This document shows, in pieces, positions 52,080-62,871 of a stretch of DNA of 64,000 nt (position 1 is its first letter; every line of letters starts with the position of its first letter). Source of the stretch: Thermosporothrix hazakensis. Lineage in GTDB: Bacteria; Chloroflexota; Ktedonobacteria; Ktedonobacterales; Ktedonobacteraceae. The position numbers were made by a program, and so were the translations under genes. Location: the NCBI RefSeq assembly GCF_003253565.1, contig NZ_QKUF01000001.1:453867-517866 (forward strand). The letters are read 5' to 3'. The notes beneath the pieces were generated by a model. That model saw nothing but the letters and a program-made list of their open reading frames with translations, searched no databases and was not told the DNA's origin.

Positions 52080-52295
52080 CAACGAGCGCAAAGCTGTGTA
52101 TACATCGCCCTTTTCTCTGCTGACACAGCGGAGGATCTTTTGCACGTATAATGCATGATGGAAGCGGTTGGAAAGCCGTTTTTCTATATGCTGATTGCAA
52201 TGCCTGACGGGGGGGGTGATAGGCGTTCTGTACGAGTCGCGCCAGACCTCAACCCGGGGCACGCTTCCTAGAACAGAGTGATACACAGTTTTTTC
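52080..52295 (+). ncRNA. Structured non-coding RNA candidate
   Basis: About 216 bases between a strong promoter and a T-run, with no coding content. The ends pair: AAAGCTGTGTAT (52090-52101) with ATACACAGTTTT (52281-52292), 8 bp perfect plus A-T/G-T extension, followed by a U6 run. Inside: CTCTGCTG/CAGCGGAG (52115-52133, 3-base loop), CGGTT-GGAA-AGCCG (52165-52178, GNRA-type tetraloop), AATGCCT/AGGCGTT (52199-52227) closing a loop with eight to nine G in a row, and a possible long-range GGAAGCG (52160-52166) / CGCTTCC (52262-52268). Size and closing stem resemble 6S RNA, but I cannot match a known family. It could also be a leader of birA. Confidence 0.6.
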
Positions 52296-52402
52296 TATTT
52301 ATCAAACAAGGCACCTCATTAGTGTATCTCGAAGCAAAATCAACGTCTTAATCACGGACTCATACCAGTATTTCTTTTCAGGGTAGATAGAAGCGGAAGA
52401 AT

Positions 52403-53317
52403 TTGAAAACAGAGAATACCACTGATACAAACCAATTCGACGTTGACGTTTTACAGAAAGAGCTTTCCCTTCTGGGGACACAGTTTTTTGGGCTTGGCCG
52501 ACGAACTGTTTTTCTACCGGTCGTCGAGTCAACAAACATCCTGGCGATGCAATGTGCTCTGAAAGGAGCAGATGAAGGGACGGTGATTCTAACCGATAGC
52601 CAGACTGCCGGTAAAGGGAGACTGGGAAGACGTTGGATCGATGTGCGCGGGAAGAATGTGCTCTCGTCAACAATCGTAACACCACACTTTCCGCCTTATC
52701 TCCTGATTATGCTTGCATCTCTGGCAGTTGTCGATGCAATCGCCGAATGCTGTGGACTAGAAGCTTCGATCAAATGGCCCAATGATATTCTCATCGGCAG
52801 CCGGAAAGTTGCTGGTATACTCATTGAGACCAGCCATGACCTATCCGGTCGGATGGTTGCAGTGATGGGCATCGGGATAAACGTCAATGGTCGTATTGAA
52901 CATATGCCGCTTCCACAACACACTGAAGGCAGTGTGCGGGATAGCGAACAAACACCTGCGCAGGCCGCGCCGCAACAGCGGGCAACCACGCTAGAGACGG
53001 AGTGCGAACATCCCGTACAACGGGAAATTCTGCTCGCGCACCTCCTCTATCATCTGGAACGCGTCTATCTGGCGCTCCAGCAGGAGGCGCAAGAAGGGGT
53101 GGCCGCCACAAACGGCGATACACAGGCCCGGCAGGTCCTGAACAATTGGCGTCAACGCCTTTCAACCCTGGGGCGTTCTATCAAAGTACATCAGGGAAAT
53201 ACCCTGATCGAAGGGGTCGCGGAAGACGTTGGCGAGAGCGGAGAACTGATCTTACGCTCTTCTACAGGTAAGCGCGTCATTATCACCTGGGGGGACGTTG
53301 GGTATCCCTCGGAGTAG
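52403..53317 (+). CDS. birA: Biotin--[acetyl-CoA-carboxylase] ligase (no DNA-binding domain)
   Basis: 304 residues from a TTG start at 52403 (GGAAG 5 bases upstream). It joins biotin to the lysine of biotin-carboxyl-carrier proteins through biotinyl-AMP. Motifs: QTAGKGRLGRRW (the GRGRxxR-type loop), SIKWPNDILIGSRKVAGILIE, and the central VVESTN. No N-terminal HTH is present, so it is the group I, non-repressor type. A poorly conserved Gln/Glu/Ala-rich insertion (about 170-205) precedes the C-terminal SH3-like domain. greA follows after 62 bases. Confidence 0.93.
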   Translation: MKTENTTDTNQFDVDVLQKELSLLGTQFFGLGRRTVFLPVVESTNILAMQCALKGADEGTVILTDSQTAGKGRLGRRWIDVRGKNVLSSTIVTPHFPPYLLIMLASLAVVDAIAECCGLEASIKWPNDILIGSRKVAGILIETSHDLSGRMVAVMGIGINVNGRIEHMPLPQHTEGSVRDSEQTPAQAAPQQRATTLETECEHPVQREILLAHLLYHLERVYLALQQEAQEGVAATNGDTQARQVLNNWRQRLSTLGRSIKVHQGNTLIEGVAEDVGESGELILRSSTGKRVIITWGDVGYPSE

Positions 53318-53379
53318 TTGACGTTGTAGAGGTACTATCGTTGGAGAACGAACTCCAACCAGAATGAGGGGAACAGAAG

Positions 53380-53844
53380 ATGGAGACACAGGATGTATTC
53401 CTAACTTCAGACGGCTTACAGCGTGCTATGAGTCAGCTTGAATTTCTGCGCACAGTGCGGCGCGCAGAGGTGGCGCAGTACCTCCATGATGCTAAAGAGT
53501 CCGGCGATGTCATAGACAACCCTGCCTATGACGACGCAAAGGACCAACAGGCTAAACTTGAGTCTCGCATTATGGAGCTCGAACAGCTTATCGCACGTGC
53601 CAAGCTGATCGACCATCGACAAACTGACGAAGTTTCCCTGGGCTCGATTGTCCATCTTCGTACTAGCGATGATCGTGAAGTAACCTATACTATTGTTGGT
53701 GCTTTTGAAGCCAGCCCGAGCGCCGGTCGCATCTCAAACGAATCCCCGGTAGGTCGTGCACTCCTCGGCCACAAAGCCGGAGATCATATTATGGTCTCCA
53801 CCCCGGGCGGCGTGAAAGAGTACACCATTATAAGCATCGAATAA
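53380..53844 (+). CDS. greA: Transcription elongation factor GreA
   Basis: 154 residues, typical length. N-terminal coiled coil (about 5-75) and C-terminal FKBP-like domain (about 80-152; VGRALLGHKAGD). GreA enters the RNA polymerase secondary channel and stimulates cleavage of backtracked transcripts. At the coiled-coil tip, the usual GDLSENAEY reads GDVIDNPAY, so the second acidic residue is Asp rather than Glu; the acid pair needed for metal binding is kept. Ribosome site GAGGGGAACAG upstream. It lies between birA and lysS and is followed by a strong terminator. Confidence 0.93.
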   Translation: METQDVFLTSDGLQRAMSQLEFLRTVRRAEVAQYLHDAKESGDVIDNPAYDDAKDQQAKLESRIMELEQLIARAKLIDHRQTDEVSLGSIVHLRTSDDREVTYTIVGAFEASPSAGRISNESPVGRALLGHKAGDHIMVSTPGGVKEYTIISIE

Positions 53845-53905
53845 GCTCCTCCCGCGCCGCTCCTTTCCTCTCAAACGAGGATACGGTTGCAATCCCAGAA
53901 AAACT

Positions 53906-53967
53906 GAGTCCTCCCGGGTTGGCTATTCCCATTTCACAGCCCAACACCTGGAGGGCTCCTTTTTTTC
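53906..53967 (+). terminator. Terminator of birA-greA
   Basis: Stem GAGTCCTCC (53906-53914) / GGAGGGCTC (53950-53958) with an inner GTTGG/CCAAC, followed by CTTTTTTT. Confidence 0.85.
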
Positions 53968-54033
53968 TTCCCCCTACACGATAGCAAAATGTGATAGCAG
54001 GGCACGCTGTCACTACCCAGTAACGCCAAACAA

Positions 54034-54042
54034 TGTTACAAT
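54034..54042 (+). promoter_or_regulatory. Extended -10 element upstream of lysS
   Basis: TGTTACAAT (54034-54042) with no clear -35, about 97 bases before the chosen lysS start. Confidence 0.45.
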
Positions 54043-54138
54043 GGACAGAACATGGAGCCTGGTATACCGGTTATCCGTGTCTTTGTCATGCCTGCGGTAT
54101 ACTATGGCACAAAACATCGAAGGGAAAACAAAAACGAT

Positions 54139-55614
54139 ATGCCAGAGGAAAGGGAGATACGAATACAGCGCCTCCATGCGTTGCGAGATCAGGGCATAGA
54201 ACCCTATCCTACAACGGTTGAGCGTTCTCATACAATTGCAGACGTCCAGCAGCACTTTGACGAGTTCGTTGGACCAGAAGGCAATTTTACACTTGTTGGC
54301 CGAGTTCGCCTGCTCCGTGTGATGGGGAAAGCCACCTTCGCTACCATTGAGGACGGCACCGGAAGAATTCAGGTCTTCTTCCGCATTAATGATATTGGTG
54401 AGGAGAACTATCGCCAGATCAAACTACTTGATGTCGGAGACTTCATCGAGGCCAATGGCTATCTCTTTGTCACCAAAACCGGTGAGCATACGCTGCATGT
54501 CCGCAAATGGCGCATTATCTCGAAGGGCCTGCGTCCGCTCCCCGAAAAATTCCACGGGCTTGAAGATATCGAGACCCGCCAGCGGAAACGCTATCTTGAC
54601 CTGATCGCTAATGGCGAAGAGGTAAAACAGGTATTTGCTACCCGCAGCCGTACGATCAGCGCAATTCGCCGCTTCCTGGATGATCACGGCTACCTGGAGT
54701 TTGAGACCCCGATCCTTCAGCCGCTCTATGGTGGCGCGACCGCACGCCCGTTCATTACACACCATAACGCGCTTGATCGCGATCTGTATCTGCGCATCGC
54801 AGTTGAGCTTTATCTGAAACGCCTGATCGTTGGCGGCTTCGAGCGCGTCTATGAGCTTGGCCGCAACTTCCGCAATGAGGGCATTGACCGCAGTCATAAC
54901 CCCGAGTTCACGATGCTTGAGTTCTATCAGGCATATGCAGACTACAACGATATGATGAAGCTGACCGAGGAAATGATTGCCTACGTTGCCCGGCAAGTCA
55001 AGGGTAAGCCCGTCGTCACCTATCAGGGGGTCGAAATCGATCTCACGCCTCCCTGGCCGCGCATCCCGCTCCTGGAAGCCATCAAGCAGTATACCGGCAT
55101 CGACGTGGATCAGTACCCCGATAAAGAGAGCCTCGGCGCGGCAATGCGTGAGCAGGGCTATGAGGTTGATCCTAATCTTGAGCGCGGTCGCCTGATCGAT
55201 GACTTGAAAGGGGCTATGTTCCGCAAGGGTATTCCCGAGTTGAAGCAGGCCATGTTCCTGATCGACTACCCGCTTGACCTCTCACCGCTGACTAAGAAGC
55301 ATCGCAGCAAGCCCGGCCTGGTTGAGCGCTTCCAGCCGTTTATTGGTGGCCTTGAGGTCGGAAACGCCTTCACCGAACTCAATGATCCCCTGGATCAGCG
55401 CGCCCGCTTTGAGGATCAGATGCGTCAGCGCGCGCAGGGCGACGAGGAAGCACAGATACTTGACGAAGACTTCCTTGAAGCGCTGGAAATCGGGATGCCT
55501 CCTACCGGTGGCGTCGGTATCGGCATCGATCGCCTCACAATGGTGATGGCCGATCAGGAGTCCATTCGCGACGTGATCCTGTTCCCGGCTATGCGCAAAA
55601 CCACCGAAGAATAA
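54139..55614 (+). CDS. lysS: Lysyl-tRNA synthetase, class II
   Basis: 491 residues from the ATG at 54139 ([12 protein letters not shown]), which gives the normal family length; the frame is open back to 54052 but the extra residues are not family-like. N-terminal OB-fold anticodon-binding domain (about 25-140) and class II catalytic domain with motif 2 ([20 protein letters not shown]), the ATP site, and motif 3 ([13 protein letters not shown]). It charges tRNA-Lys. Single gene with its own terminator. Confidence 0.95.
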   Translation: MPEEREIRIQRLHALRDQGIEPYPTTVERSHTIADVQQHFDEFVGPEGNFTLVGRVRLLRVMGKATFATIEDGTGRIQVFFRINDIGEENYRQIKLLDVGDFIEANGYLFVTKTGEHTLHVRKWRIISKGLRPLPEKFHGLEDIETRQRKRYLDLIANGEEVKQVFATRSRTISAIRRFLDDHGYLEFETPILQPLYGGATARPFITHHNALDRDLYLRIAVELYLKRLIVGGFERVYELGRNFRNEGIDRSHNPEFTMLEFYQAYADYNDMMKLTEEMIAYVARQVKGKPVVTYQGVEIDLTPPWPRIPLLEAIKQYTGIDVDQYPDKESLGAAMREQGYEVDPNLERGRLIDDLKGAMFRKGIPELKQAMFLIDYPLDLSPLTKKHRSKPGLVERFQPFIGGLEVGNAFTELNDPLDQRARFEDQMRQRAQGDEEAQILDEDFLEALEIGMPPTGGVGIGIDRLTMVMADQESIRDVILFPAMRKTTEE

Positions 55615-55632
55615 ATACTGATACATCCCATT

Positions 55633-55666
55633 CCCCCGGCCTTCTGGTCGGGGGCGCTTTTTCTTT
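55633..55666 (+). terminator. Terminator of lysS
   Basis: Nine-bp stem CCCCCGGCC (55633-55641) / GGTCGGGGG (55646-55654), loop TTCT, then CGCTTTTTCTTTT. Confidence 0.9.
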
Positions 55667-55749
55667 TCAGCCGGCCTTTGTTCTCACCCGTATACTATAT
55701 AGAAATGAATAGATCAAGAAGGCTTCGGAAAAAGGAAAAGCAGTATTGT

Positions 55750-56508
55750 ATGAACGTATCACCATTACATTGGCTCTACCGAGGGACCTTGAACCTGCTT
55801 TTTCCCCCACAGTGTGCAGGTTGCGCTCTCAGTGGAACCGTGCTCTGTAGCCGCTGCATGCAAAGCATCCAGCCGCTGACTCCGCCCTACTGTCCACGCT
55901 GCCTGACACTCCTTGCGACACCCGAGGCCTGTTGTCGCCCCTGCACAGAACGCATCTCAGCACTTCGAGGACTGCGCGCTGTCGGGAGCTATACAGGCGT
56001 TCTGCTTGCCAGCATTCACGCCTTGAAATATCAGGGTGTCATCGAGCTGGCTGACCCGCTCGGAAAGCTGCTCGCTCAAACCTACCAGCGCCACCATTTG
56101 CAAGCAGACATCGTGCTCCCGGTTCCGCTACACCCCGAGCGCCAGCGCCAGCGCGGCTTCAATCAGGCAACGCTTCTTGCACGCGCCTGCGCCAGGCAGC
56201 TTGGCATTCCCTGGGATGAGCGGCTGCTGATCCGACGTCGGGCCACATCCTCGCAGGTCGGCCTGACCGCCAGCGAGCGGCGTGCCAATGTAGCGGCTGC
56301 CTTCAGCCTTCCTTCTTCGACACGCCGGATCAGAGAGCGAACCATCCTTCTGATCGACGATGTCAGTACGACCGGCGCGACATTGGAAGCCTGTGCACGC
56401 CCCTTGTTGGACGCTGGCGCTCAGGCGGTCTGGGGCCTGGTTCTGGCTAAAAGGAATTTCGCACATGAAAGGTCAAGAAATGCAAGCCGTTCTCTTTCAT
56501 TTCGCTAA
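55750..56508 (+). CDS. comF: ComF family protein (phosphoribosyltransferase-like)
   Basis: 252 residues from the ATG at 55750; upstream in-frame starts (55678, 55705) lack ribosome sites. An N-terminal zinc-binding region with paired cysteines (CAGCALSG, CSRCM, CPRC, CRPC) is followed by a type I phosphoribosyltransferase domain with VLPVPLHPERQRQRGFNQA and the PRPP loop TILLIDDVSTTGATLEAC. The family includes ComF/ComFC, needed for DNA uptake in naturally competent bacteria, and GntX-like proteins. No other competence genes are in the window, so the role here is open. Confidence 0.88.
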   Translation: MNVSPLHWLYRGTLNLLFPPQCAGCALSGTVLCSRCMQSIQPLTPPYCPRCLTLLATPEACCRPCTERISALRGLRAVGSYTGVLLASIHALKYQGVIELADPLGKLLAQTYQRHHLQADIVLPVPLHPERQRQRGFNQATLLARACARQLGIPWDERLLIRRRATSSQVGLTASERRANVAAAFSLPSSTRRIRERTILLIDDVSTTGATLEACARPLLDAGAQAVWGLVLAKRNFAHERSRNASRSLSFR

Positions 56509-56540
56509 ATACACAACAGCAAAGAGTCCCTCACCTGATA

Positions 56541-56549
56541 TGCTATAAT
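56541..56549 (+). promoter_or_regulatory. Extended -10 promoter of the second ftsH
   Basis: TGCTATAAT (56541-56549), identical to the elements at 4085 and 12911; no good -35 (AAAGAG at 17 bases). Leader of about 100 bases. Confidence 0.55.
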
Positions 56550-56656
56550 AGAGCACACAATAATTGATATGAGACAATCAGGAAACTATATGGAGAGGAA
56601 AAAGAGCAGCACAAAGCCGCTTTTTGTGCATGCTATCCGTAGAGAGAGGAGCCACA

Positions 56657-58621
<1,965 letters not shown>

Positions 58622-58630
58622 GAAGTACAG

Positions 58631-58662
58631 CGGGCGGCATTCGCACCGCCCGTTCGTTTTTC
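58631..58662 (+). terminator. Terminator of the second ftsH
   Basis: CGGGCGG (58631-58637) / CCGCCCG (58646-58652), 8-base loop, followed by TTCGTTTTTT. Confidence 0.88.
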
Positions 58663-58675
58663 CTCATCTCGGGGC

Positions 58676-58705
58676 TTGTAGGAACCGAGCGCAGCATTGT
58701 ACAAT
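58676..58705 (+). promoter_or_regulatory. Promoter of argJ-argD
   Basis: -35 TTGTAG (58676-58681), 18-base spacer, -10 TACAAT (58700-58705). Leader of about 120 bases; no ARG-box-like palindrome seen. Confidence 0.55.
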
Positions 58706-58834
58706 GAGATATGGTACAAGTTCCTGACTCCGCACACCTCTATCCAGTGACACGAGCCCAACCGGAACTGATAAATATGGGCTTTGTTGTGCTGAGTTTT
58801 GGAGCTTTTTTCAATCAGGAGGAGATAACGGTCT

Positions 58835-60049
58835 GTGGCAGCAGAACTATTTCGTGAAATCGATCAGTGCGTGACGGCTCCCCGGGGCTTTCGCGCAGGA
58901 ACCACAGCGTGTGGAATCAAATCCGATGCCGGAATCAAAGATCTGGCAATTCTGGTCTCAGATGTTCCCTGTGTGGCAGCCGGTACCTTTACCACCAGCG
59001 CCACCAAAGCCGCGCCAGTCATGGTCTGTCAGGAGCGGCTTAAAGCAGGAAAAGCACAGGCAGTCATTGTGAATAGCGGGAATGCCAATTGTGCCACCGG
59101 AGCACAGGGCCTTCAGAACGCCTATCGCATGACTGAGCTGGTCGCCGAACAGTTCGGGCTGGACAAAGATCTTGTGCTCTGCTCCTCAACAGGCATCATC
59201 GGACGTCAACTGCCAATGGAGAAGATTGAGGCAGGCGTTCGGAACATCGAGTTAAGCAGCGCAAACGGGAACGATTTTTCGGTTGCTATTATGACAACCG
59301 ATACGCGCCCCAAGCGTATCGCCCTTGAATTCGAGATCGATGACCGAACGGTACGACTGGGAGGTGTCACCAAAGGCTCGGGTATGATTTACCCGAATAT
59401 GGCAACCATGTTGTGCTATCTGACAACCGATGCCGCTGTAGAGCAGGAATGGCTTCAGCACGAGCTTCGCGCCGCTGTAGCCGATACATTCAATATGATC
59501 TCCGTTGATGGTGATATGTCCACCAACGACACCTGCTTGATCTTTGCCAACGGCCTCGCCGGGAACAATCCTCTGAATGCACGGCACCCGCAGGCGGAGA
59601 CGTTCCGACAGGCACTCAATTCTATGTTGCGCTATCTGGCTCGTGAGATGGCTCGCGATGGCGAAGGGGCTACGAAATTGATGACGGTCAATGTTCGTGG
59701 CGCACGCAGCAAAGCCGACGCCGTCAAAGCGGCGCGCAGCATCACCCTCTCGCCACTCTGGCAATGCGCCGTAGCGGGCAGTGATCCTAACTGGGGACGC
59801 ATTACAGCAGCACTTGGCGCCAGCGGCTGTGAGCTTGACCAGAATACGTACGATATATATATCGGCGATGTTCAGCTTCTCAAGGCAGGTCTGCCGCTTA
59901 ACTACGATCAGGCACAGGCAAAGGCTGCAATGCTCGGCGATGAGGTCACGATCACGATTGATCTTCATCTGGGCGAAGGCACTGCAACCGCCTGGGGCTG
60001 TGACCTGACACATGGCTACATCGACGAGAACACGTTATACACACGGTAA
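58835..60049 (+). CDS. argJ: Glutamate N-acetyltransferase / amino-acid acetyltransferase
   Basis: 404 residues from a GTG start at 58835 (AGGAGGAG upstream). It moves the acetyl group from N-acetylornithine to glutamate, recycling it in arginine synthesis, and may also acetylate glutamate from acetyl-CoA. Motifs: VNSGNANCATG, GGVTKGSGMIYPNMATML, where the protein is expected to cut itself before the Thr of MATML to give two subunits, and SVDGDMSTNDT. argD follows after 37 bases in the same orientation, the standard arginine pair. Confidence 0.95.
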   Translation: MAAELFREIDQCVTAPRGFRAGTTACGIKSDAGIKDLAILVSDVPCVAAGTFTTSATKAAPVMVCQERLKAGKAQAVIVNSGNANCATGAQGLQNAYRMTELVAEQFGLDKDLVLCSSTGIIGRQLPMEKIEAGVRNIELSSANGNDFSVAIMTTDTRPKRIALEFEIDDRTVRLGGVTKGSGMIYPNMATMLCYLTTDAAVEQEWLQHELRAAVADTFNMISVDGDMSTNDTCLIFANGLAGNNPLNARHPQAETFRQALNSMLRYLAREMARDGEGATKLMTVNVRGARSKADAVKAARSITLSPLWQCAVAGSDPNWGRITAALGASGCELDQNTYDIYIGDVQLLKAGLPLNYDQAQAKAAMLGDEVTITIDLHLGEGTATAWGCDLTHGYIDENTLYTR

Positions 60050-60086
60050 GGTTCCCATTTTTTTCAGTGAGTAGGAGAAAAAAAGC

Positions 60087-61295
60087 ATGACAACAACGGG
60101 GTTGGAAAAACGCGACTGGGCTGCACTTGAGCAGAAATACTATCAGGGTACCTTCAAGCGACAACCCATCACACTGGTGCGCGGTGAAGGAGTACGTGTC
60201 TGGGACACAGACGGAAAAAGCTATATTGACTTTGTGGCCGGAATCGCAGTCAACGTCCTGGGCCACTGTCACCCGGCAATCGTTCAGGCTGTACAGGAGC
60301 AGGTCACGCAGCTCATCCACGTCTCAAATCTCTTCTACAATGTCCGTCAGATCGAGCTGGCCGAGCAACTGGCGGAGCAGAGCGGCGGTATGCGCTCCTT
60401 CTTCTCTAACAGCGGAGCAGAGGCGAACGAAGGTGCGATCAAATTGGCCCGCAAATATGGTCGCCTGCACCGAAACGGCGCATATGAGATTATCAGTATG
60501 AAGCGCAGTTTCCACGGACGCACACTTGCCACTACAGCCGCCACCGGTCAGGACTCCTATCAGGCCACCTGGCAACCTCTTCCTGATGGCTTCCAGCAGG
60601 TTCCTTTCAACGATCTGGACGCCGTAAAAGCTGCCACAAGCGATAAAACAGCCGCCATTCTGGTCGAAGCCGTGCAGGGCGAAGGCGGTATCTGGCCCGC
60701 CTCACAGGAATTTATGCAGGGCTTGCGCCAGTGGTGTGACGAGAAAAACCTTGTCCTGATCTGTGATGAGGTTCAGGCCGGCATGGGGCGCACCGGCACC
60801 TTCTTTAGCTGGCAACACTACGGCATCACTCCTGATATTGTGACAATGGCAAAAGGCCTCGCTGGCGGTATCCCCATCGGCGCAATGCTCACAGGTCCAC
60901 GCACTGACCTCTTCCAGCCCGGTGATCACGGGACAACCTTTGGCGGCAACCCGGTCGCTTGTGCCGCTGGTGTCGCTACCGTGAAGACCATCATGGAGGA
61001 GCACCTGCTTGAGAACGCAACTAAAATGGGCGAATACTGGAACACCAAGCTTGAAGAGCTCTGCGCCAAATATGATATTATTGATAGCCCGCGTGGCATC
61101 GGTCTGATGCGTGCCGTTCATGTGAAAAACGATCTGGCTGGAACACTGGTTGAGAAGGCGTTGAAAAACGGGCTGCTGCTTAATGCCCTGGGTGGCGATA
61201 CACTGCGCATGATTCCGCCCTTGATCCTGACACCAGCCGATATTGATGAGGCCGCGCAGATTCTGGATCGCACCCTTGAGGAAGTGACCCGCTAA
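60087..61295 (+). CDS. argD: Acetylornithine aminotransferase
   Basis: 402 residues. PLP-dependent class III aminotransferase: FFSNSGAEANEGAIKLAR, LVEAVQGEGG, ICDEVQAGMGRTG, and the cofactor lysine in TMAKGLAGGIPIGAML. It converts N-acetylglutamate semialdehyde to N-acetylornithine. Placed directly after argJ, supporting the arginine assignment over other class III aminotransferases. ATG with TAGGAG upstream. A hairpin (61311-61332) follows the stop. Confidence 0.93.
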   Translation: MTTTGLEKRDWAALEQKYYQGTFKRQPITLVRGEGVRVWDTDGKSYIDFVAGIAVNVLGHCHPAIVQAVQEQVTQLIHVSNLFYNVRQIELAEQLAEQSGGMRSFFSNSGAEANEGAIKLARKYGRLHRNGAYEIISMKRSFHGRTLATTAATGQDSYQATWQPLPDGFQQVPFNDLDAVKAATSDKTAAILVEAVQGEGGIWPASQEFMQGLRQWCDEKNLVLICDEVQAGMGRTGTFFSWQHYGITPDIVTMAKGLAGGIPIGAMLTGPRTDLFQPGDHGTTFGGNPVACAAGVATVKTIMEEHLLENATKMGEYWNTKLEELCAKYDIIDSPRGIGLMRAVHVKNDLAGTLVEKALKNGLLLNALGGDTLRMIPPLILTPADIDEAAQILDRTLEEVTR

Positions 61296-61310
61296 ACATC
61301 TGTCTCCTTC

Positions 61311-61332
61311 GGAGGGTACGCCTGTACCCTCC
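61311..61332 (+). terminator. Hairpin after argD
   Basis: Perfect 9-bp stem GGAGGGTAC (61311-61319) / GTACCCTCC (61324-61332), loop GCCT. The following CCTGTTTG is a weak T-run, so it may only reduce read-through into the DCC gene. Confidence 0.6.
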
Positions 61333-61397
61333 CCTGTTTGTCACTCCATCCTGGTACTCCACGTGTTTCTAAGAAAACTGTTCTGAAAGGACACGTT

Positions 61398-61796
61398 ATG
61401 GATCAGCACACGCCGACACTCACCATCATCTTTGATGGAAGCTGTGGTTTTTGCACTGCGACCACTCTCATTCTGCGTTCCCTTGATTGGCGCAAACGTA
61501 TCCGCCTTGTGCCGTTTCAGCAGCCCGGCATCCCCGAACAGTACGGCCTGACGCTACAACAATGCGAAACTTCTGTCTGGGCAATCCCGCTCAGTGGGCG
61601 CAAGTATTCGGGGGCCAGAGCAATCAGCGCCGCGCTTGACGCCATCACAGTCGTGCCCATCTTCAGCCTGCTCTACCTCTTCCCGCTGATTGGTCCGCTG
61701 GAAGAGAAACTCTACCACTGGGTCGCCCGCAATCGCCACCACTTTCCGGGCGTCAAGCCCTACTGTCAACGCCCCGAAGCACGCTGCGGCTCATAG
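61398..61796 (+). CDS. DCC-family (DUF393) thiol-disulfide oxidoreductase-like protein
   Basis: 132 residues from the ATG at 61398 (AAAGGA upstream). The family signature FDGSCGFCTATT near residue 12 (DGxCxxC), and the arrangement ARAISAALDAI and a hydrophobic stretch (about 80-100) fit DUF393. Members are thought to be thioredoxin-like, with the CxxC as redox site; substrates are unknown. Its end overlaps the convergent MDR gene by 31 bases. Confidence 0.85.
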   Translation: MDQHTPTLTIIFDGSCGFCTATTLILRSLDWRKRIRLVPFQQPGIPEQYGLTLQQCETSVWAIPLSGRKYSGARAISAALDAITVVPIFSLLYLFPLIGPLEEKLYHWVARNRHHFPGVKPYCQRPEARCGS

Positions 61797-62713
61797 GATA
61801 CCAGCACCTTAACCGGTCTCATCTCCCCCTGCACCAGCCGCTCAAAGACATCCGGAAGCTCCTGCGCGGAAACCCGCCACTCAAAAAGTGCCTCCAACCC
61901 GCTCTGACCTGCAACCTGAAAGAACCAGGCCGCATGCTCCTGATAGTTCCAGCCGTCGCTTGAAGCAAAAAGGGAGAGTTCTTTTTCATGAAAGGCAGGT
62001 GTGAGCTGTAAAGGCTCATAGTTTCCGTCTGCCAGCACACACAGGCGTCCCTCCGGCTTCAAATTCCACTGCAATAGTGCAAAGGCGGCGTTTCGACTGG
62101 TACACTCAAAGCTCACCGTGTACGTTTCGCTGCTCTCCGGGAGTTCGTTTGGCAACAGCACCCGTCGCGCACCAAGCTTACGAGCCAGCTCATGACGCTG
62201 CGGCTCCATTTCAACAACATCCACATGCAGGACACCATATGCCCGCAAGATAAAGAGCGTCATCAGGCCAATTGCTCCGGCCGCGCTCACCAGTACCGCT
62301 TCTTCCGGACGCGGCATCACCTTACGCACGCCTTTAGCACAATCACAGGTCAGGATAGTGAGCAGCGCCAGTTCATCCGAGATCTCATCAGGAACACGAA
62401 TCACCTTTGACTCAGGGATCACGGCATGCGTACGATGTCCATAAAAGCAGACGACTTGCACTCCCGGATGCACGCGCTTCACCTCTGAGCCGCGGGCCAG
62501 CACCGTTCCCACGTTCTCGTAACCCGTCATCACAGGGTATTTTGGGAGCGAACTGCTGCGAGCCGTCCCGCTATAGCGTGGCAGCTCACTTCCAATACTG
62601 CTCTCTCCCGTCGTCGTCTGAACCAGTACCTCATGCACCCCGAGCTCTGGAAGCTCCTCTGCTATCCATTCCACCTTTTTTGGCGCAAGCACATACAGGC
62701 TTCTGGCTTGCAT
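61766..62713 (-). CDS. Medium-chain dehydrogenase/reductase family protein without zinc ligands
   Basis: 315 residues from the ATG at 62713 (GGGAGG upstream); the frame is open to 62827. GroES-like N domain and Rossmann domain are recognisable (GYENVGTVLARG, VLVSAAGAIGLMTLFILRAYG). The catalytic-zinc Cys found near residue 40 of alcohol dehydrogenases is absent (ESSIGSELPRYSG), and the four structural-zinc Cys are missing, which places it with zinc-independent MDR enzymes. The substrate is unknown. It overlaps the convergent DCC gene by 31 bases. Confidence 0.8.
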   Translation of the reverse strand: MQARSLYVLAPKKVEWIAEELPELGVHEVLVQTTTGESSIGSELPRYSGTARSSSLPKYPVMTGYENVGTVLARGSEVKRVHPGVQVVCFYGHRTHAVIPESKVIRVPDEISDELALLTILTCDCAKGVRKVMPRPEEAVLVSAAGAIGLMTLFILRAYGVLHVDVVEMEPQRHELARKLGARRVLLPNELPESSETYTVSFECTSRNAAFALLQWNLKPEGRLCVLADGNYEPLQLTPAFHEKELSLFASSDGWNYQEHAAWFFQVAGQSGLEALFEWRVSAQELPDVFERLVQGEMRPVKVLVSYEPQRASGR

Positions 62714-62871
62714 GCGTTGTTCCCTCCCATCTTTTTCCCATACTCTACCATAACCAGCGCGCGATTCACCACGGTTGAGTAACAAAAATGCAGGGTATCC
62801 CGTGTCTAACTCAAATAAATCATGCAAATTTCAATTCTGACAGCATTTTTTTCTTACAGGAGACCGCAAGC

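Noticed and set aside
51984..52286. 100-codon minus-strand frame
   Set aside because: Antisense to the structured RNA candidate, no ribosome site, composition unlike a protein.
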